In this document: in pieces, positions 58,811 to 64,000 of the stretch
How the letters are laid out: each line of letters begins with the position of its first letter
Numbering within the stretch: the first letter of the stretch is position 1
NCBI GenBank assembly: GCA_002946415.1
Contig: NJPS01000076.1
Location: forward strand, 310,001-374,000
Source: Rutstroemia sp. NJR-2017a BVV2
Lineage: Eukaryota; Ascomycota; Leotiomycetes; Helotiales; Rutstroemiaceae
DNA length: 64,000 nucleotides
Direction of reading: 5' to 3'
Program-made: the position numbers and the translations under genes
Notes under the pieces: model-generated
The model's database searches: none
What the model saw: only the letters and a program-made list of their open reading frames with translations
Told to the model about the DNA's origin: nothing

Positions 58811-61800
58811 ATGTCTGCTCCAAGGCGGCCCATTGAGGGCGGATCTCATCATTACCAAAGTTCGTCGCGGCGCGCGCACGCTCAAGATGAAGAAGCTGGA
58901 TACTATTCTCTTCCTCCGGTCTCACCTTTACACGAACGAGGACCTTCGAAATCGTCATTCGCAGATTCCACCGCATCTCCCGTCAGTCCAACAATGTCTC
59001 GAGAGCCCATTTCGCCGACACGCACGACGACACCCGCGACAGGAGTGTCACGAAAGAGAAGTCTGATTCGTCCAGAGCGCACCAGAATGGATCGAGACCA
59101 TCCCAATTATCATTATCGACAACATGCCGCAAACATGGACGTTTTACCATCGACAACCGGGAACGAGGCGATATTAGAGGACTTGGAGGCTGCAACCACA
59201 GAGACATCGGGTCTACGAAGTTCTGGAGAGGCGGAATCCGATATTGCACCACCGGTTCGAAAAACTACCCGCGGTCATGGCGCAGGACCAGAAGATCTTG
59301 CCTCAACCGAGAAGGCTGGTTTTGCTAAGAAATCTCGAGGAGGAAAACTGAAGAGGGAGAGGGCACACAAGATGACCAAGGAGGAAAAAGAACGACAAAA
59401 GCAGCTGGACATTGTGAAGCCGCCTAGTCTTTGGAACGTGTATTGCGCCATCATAACATTCTGGTGTCCTGGCTTTGTTCTTAAGTGTTTTGGTTTCCGG
59501 TCGAAAGCGCAACAGAGAGCATGGAGGGAGAAGATGGGCTTGATCAGCATTATCTTGGCGATTATGGCATTCACTGGATTCCTGACCTTCGGATTTACAG
59601 CGACTGTGTGCAAAGGTGGTGGAGGCTTACGGCTACAAGTCAACCACGTTGATTCTGGTTACATGATCTTTCATGGAAAAGCGTATGACCTGTCAAAATC
59701 CCACCATCCCGCCGCTATGGGTATTACATCCGGAGCAAACGTTCTATACGATTTGCCCGAAAAGTATGGTGGTCAGGACGGAAGCTTCCTGTTTCAGAAT
59801 GTCAATGGCAAATGTAAAGGTCTCATTACCTTGGCCGACGGATCTGATGTACCGACAAACTCTGACGGTGATCTTGCGTGGTATTTTCCATGCCACTCAT
59901 TCAACCAGGATGGTTCAAGCTCTCCTAACGAGACTATTGGATATTATCTTGGATATGCATGCCATTTGCAAGGAGAAGCTCGAACATCTTTCTACGATTT
60001 GGACAGTGCCGGTGATGTTTATTTCACCTGGGACGATATCAAAAATTCATCAAGAAATTTGGTGGCCTATTCTGGCAACGTCCTGGACTTGGACCTTCTA
60101 AAATGGTTCAATACCAGCCAAGTCTCGGTTCCATCAAGATTCACCACTCTTGCCGATAAGAGCAGCGCCGCCAATGCAGCTGTCCGTGGTAGGGATATTA
60201 CCCATGCATTCCAGTCATCCGAAGATAAACGGATCGCCCAATGTTTCGAGCAGATTATCAAGGTTGGAAGTGTGGATACTGAGACTGTTGGATGTATTGC
60301 TTCTAAGGTCGTTCTCTATGTCTCTTTGGCATTCATTCTTGCCATTGTGGGGGTCAAGTTCGTTCTGGCCTTGATCTTCCAATGGTTTATTGCTTCCAAA
60401 TATGCTGCTGCAAAGACTTCGCAGTCCTCCAACCCGAAAAAACGTAATCAGCAGATCGAAGATTGGACAGAGGACATCTACCGTGCCCCTCCGAGAATGG
60501 CGGGTGATATTGGCAGCACCGTTATCGGTTCCGGGTCAGGATCTGATCGAATGAGTAAAAGAACTAGCGCTTTCCTGCCAACCCATTCCCGGTTCTCTAA
60601 TCCTTACGCCGCAGCTGATCGATCATCTCGCATTGGTCGACCTCAACCAACAACAATGGCAAGCGCAACCTCCACGGCTCAGTTGATCCCGCCCAATCCC
60701 ATGTTCCGCAACCAAAACAACAGCCGGAATAGCTTCTTACGCACTGACTCTATGCCATACAATGGTACAAACGATGTTGAAGGACCGGGGCCTCAAGGCT
60801 TTATTCACGAAGCTGTCGTTCCTCAGCCACCAGCTGATTGGCAACCATTCGGCTATCCTCTGGCCCATGCGATTCTTCTCGTTACTGCTTATTCTGAAGG
60901 TGCCCTTGGTATTCGTACTACCCTCGACTCCATCGCGACCACCGATTATCCTAACAGCCACAAGACCATTCTAGTCATTTGTGATGGTATCATCAAGGGT
61001 GAGGGAGAAACAGTGTCCACACCGGACATCGTCCTTTCAATGATGAAGGATTTCGCTGTTGCACGAGACGAAGTACCGGCATTTTCTTATGTGGCTGTCG
61101 CTAACGGATCAAAGAGACATAACATGGCTAAGGTTTATGCTGGATTCTACGACTATGGACACGATTCCACCATCCCTGCTGACAAGCAAGTTCGAGTTCC
61201 TATGATGTGTATAGTTAAGTGTGGTACTCCGGATGAAGCTTCGAAGAGCAAGCCTGGTAACAGGGGCAAACGTGACAGTCAAATCATCTTGATGTCTTTC
61301 TTGCAGAAGGTTATGTTTGATGAACGTATGACCGAGTTGGAATTCGAAATCTTCAATGGATTTTGGAAAATCAGTGGAATTTCTCCGGACTTCTACGAAG
61401 TGGTTCTTATGGTCGACGCAGATACGAAGGTTTTCCCGGACAGTTTGACACACATGGTCTCGGCTATGGTAAAGGATCCTGAAATCATGGGTCTTTGTGG
61501 AGAGACAAAAATCGCCAACAAACGAGCAAGTTTCACTAGTGCCATCCAGGTTTTCGAATACTTCATCTCCCATCATTCCGTCAAGTCCTTCGAATCCGTC
61601 TTCGGTGGTGTTACCTGTCTTCCTGGTTGTTTCTCTATGTACAGAATCAAGGCTCCAAAGGGTGGTGAGAACTACTGGGTTCCCATCTTGGCCAATCCCG
61701 ATGTGGTAGAACATTACTCTGAGAATGTTGTCGATACACTTCACAAGAAGAATTTGCTTCTCCTGGGAGAAGATCGTTACCTTTCTACACTCATGCTTCG

Positions 61801-62523
61801 AACCTTCCCTAAGCGTAAGCAGGTTTTCGTACCACAGGCTGTCTGCAAAACTCAAGTACCAGACTCTCTTTGGGTTCTTATGTCCCAAAGACGTAGATGG
61901 ATCAACAGTACCATCCACAATCTTATGGAATTGGTCCTTGTACGAGATCTTTGCGGTACTTTCTGTTTCAGTATGCAGTTTGTGGTCTTCATTGATCTTG
62001 TCAGTACTTTGGTCCTTCCGGCTGCCATTGCCTTCACCTTCTACGTCGGTAAGTAAAAACTAACCCCTTCATTCATTGGTCGGTCACTAATCATGTTGCA
62101 GTCATCATTTCTATCGTCCAGAAACCAGTTCAAATCATTCCACTCGTACTTTTAGGTCTCATTCTTGGTTTACCAGCCGTCTTGATCGTAGTAACCGCGC
62201 ACAAATGGTCCTATGTTCTGTGGATGTTGATCTACCTCGTTTCCCTCCCAATTTGGAACTTCCTTCTCCCAACATACGCTTTCTGGAAATTCGATGACTT
62301 CTCTTGGGGTGATACTCGCAAGACTGCAGGCGAAACAACTAAGAAAGCGGGTATTGAATACGAGGGAGAATTCGACAGCTCAAAGATCACCATGAAGAGA
62401 TGGGGCGAGTTCGAACGAGAACGAAGACTTCGATCAAATGCTGGCTGGGGTAATTCCCAAACATCTTTGAACAAGGAACATTACCACGCTCAGCATGAGT
62501 ACGAAGGTTATGCCGATAGTTAA
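58811..62523 (+). CDS. CHS3: Class IV chitin synthase (CHS3 type)
   Basis: This family-2 glycosyltransferase makes cell-wall chitin from UDP-GlcNAc at the plasma membrane. Exons 58811-62048 and 62102-62523 give about 1219 aa, the usual size for class IV. The N-terminal ~200 residues are basic and disordered. The first membrane segments are near residues 205-225 and 245-270 ([17 protein letters not shown]). A cytochrome-b5-like region characteristic of this class follows ([20 protein letters not shown]), then another membrane segment near 500-525. Catalytic marks are Asp869-Ala-Asp871 in [18 protein letters not shown] at 987-989 (GEDRYLSTL) and QRRRW at 1026-1030. C-terminal membrane helices flank the intron. 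No myosin motor domain is present, which excludes classes V and VII. Divergent partner of the SKT5-like gene. Confidence 0.96.
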
Positions 62524-64000
62524 ATGAGTTTGGAAAAGCGAAAAGTGCGAGGTTCGTTTTATGATGAAAGAAAGTACATATATAATTTGATGCATTGCGT
62601 GGTTGAAAGACAAAAAGGAAAGACTCTGGGTTTGTAATTTTTGGAGATTACTATTACTGCTACTACTATTGCATGTTTCTTTTTCGTCCGCCATGCCCCG
62701 TTATGGATGAGAAAGGGATGGGCGTTTGCTTGGACTTGGTTTATTATGATGGTAGATGTTCTTTTGGTTGGAAGTAGTAAAGAGGGGATGGGAGAGGAAG
62801 ATTCTTGCGTTGCGAATTTGGTTTCGTGGGCGTGGTTGCTTTAGTGGTCTGTCTTTGTGAGAGGCTACGGGATTTAATGCATATGATATACTTGATGGTT
62901 AATTTGTCTGTGTGTGTGTGAATGAGTGAATAAGTAAAGGGTAGTCGATCCAATGTCAGGTGGGGCTTACTCTTTGGTTTGGAGACTGTGTGGTGTGTTC
63001 TTCTACGAAAAGGTGGCAAGTGCCATATCCTTATGGATGTTGCGGTTGAGGATTTCTGATATCACTGGTAATGGGCTATCGATTCGGAGTTGCCATTGCG
63101 TTAAGTTTCCGGTGATTGACACAGGGTTGTGATTCTCCTGCCTTCTTTCGCATAAACAAAATGGGTTCTCTGGTTTCTGGTTTCGAGGGTACGAGGAATC
63201 CTGATCGTAGTATCGTTGAGAGTTTGGTGCTCGTGTTTGGTAGGTTGTATAAGGTTGCATAATTGGCAGCTACTTCACATGACATTGCATCGCGATCAAT
63301 GATCTGAAATCATCTATCATATACGATCCTTCATTCTAAAGGGATACTGCTCGCTCACCAGATGGTCTAGTTGCCTGTCAACTAGTGAGGTGTGATGGAA
63401 GAAAGTACTTGTTTGTGCCCCTTTTGTCTTTGCTCGTTCCGCGTATAAGCAATCGCAGATCTGGGTATACGCACATGTTGGTTCATGCATCAACCCCGTT
63501 CCGCCGCCAATACTGAGTACATCTATATATGTTTCTGTATCCTTTCTTCTTGTCTTGAACAATACTATCGCCATGTTGCAGCGCCGGGTAAAGTTGTCCA
63601 TGCACATAGCTATTCGTGTTACTGAATCTCTAAAAATGGGATGGTAGCACAAGTATAGATAGCGGCTTGCATAAGGATGATGTGGTTTATATTAAGTACA
63701 GAGTAGGAGACCACTACATATTAAAAAATCTACGGAAACCGGGAACCAGAACCAAAATTCCATCCAGCAGTAAAACCAAAAAATTGAGAGGAAAATACAA
63801 GCGATACCAGCTCCCTTGTTCTGCTCCTTCCGCCTCTCCTCTCTCGACCAACCACACCTCAAAATCTCGAACCAGATAGTACCTTTGGGGTTTCGATACT
63901 CATGGTTAGATGACCAGGTGCTCTTCTCCATTCCTGGCAATGAAAGAGATTTCTAAGAAAGCAGTGAGTGGAAGAGTCAAGACTCTTGTTACCAGCCTCT
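62524..64000. other. Right margin, chitin synthase 3' region
   Basis: 1.48 kb with only short open frames (up to 111 codons) and no motif. A TGTGTGTG run lies at about 62908-62921. The chitin synthase 3' UTR is expected in the first few hundred bases. Confidence 0.5.

Overview
The window is a gene-rich stretch of a filamentous ascomycete (Pezizomycotina) nuclear genome. Protein-coding genes are split by short introns of about 45-120 nt with GT...AG ends and CTAAC-type branch points. The gene set is typically fungal: class IV chitin synthase with an SKT5-type activator, CSC1-like channel, SIP5, D-arabinose dehydrogenase. Leotiomycetes (Botrytis/Sclerotinia relatives) is my best guess from overall protein character, but no search was possible. 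All gene models below were spliced by hand and checked for a continuous reading frame across every junction.

Left part (1-24 kb): 3.5 kb without a convincing gene, then PCH2/TRIP13 (-), which is head-to-head with a CSC1/DUF221 membrane channel (+). Next come a large F-box protein (+), a proline-rich 'PATP' repeat protein (+), a histidine-phosphatase (-), proteasome subunit alpha7 (-), whose first coding exon is only the ATG, and a small unknown protein (+).

Middle (24-43 kb): a frameshifted remnant of a gene (-), a BTB protein (-), an 89-residue single-pass membrane protein (-), an FAD monooxygenase (-) and the meiotic MutS homologue MSH4 (-). MSH4 is head-to-head with the ribosome-assembly factor RSA4/Notchless (+), and SIP5 (-) follows.

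Right part (43-64 kb): D-arabinose dehydrogenase ARA2 (+), DAHP synthase (-), a small unknown with a C-terminal CxxC segment (+), a thiolase (-), an SKT5/CHS4-like chitin-synthase activator with a CaaX tail (-) and, head-to-head with it across 4 kb, a class IV chitin synthase (+). PCH2 and MSH4 both act in meiotic recombination. The SKT5-like protein and the class IV chitin synthase are expected to act as an enzyme-activator pair in cell-wall synthesis. The rest look like unlinked housekeeping genes.

I saw no transposon, CRISPR array, rRNA, tRNA or secondary-metabolite cluster. No clearly new system stands out. The observations most worth checking are the chitin synthase/activator pair, a coding-strand C-to-G skew switch inside several genes, an unusual hairpin in a PCH2 intron, a thiolase apparently lacking a peroxisomal signal, and the decayed gene at 25.7-26.6 kb.
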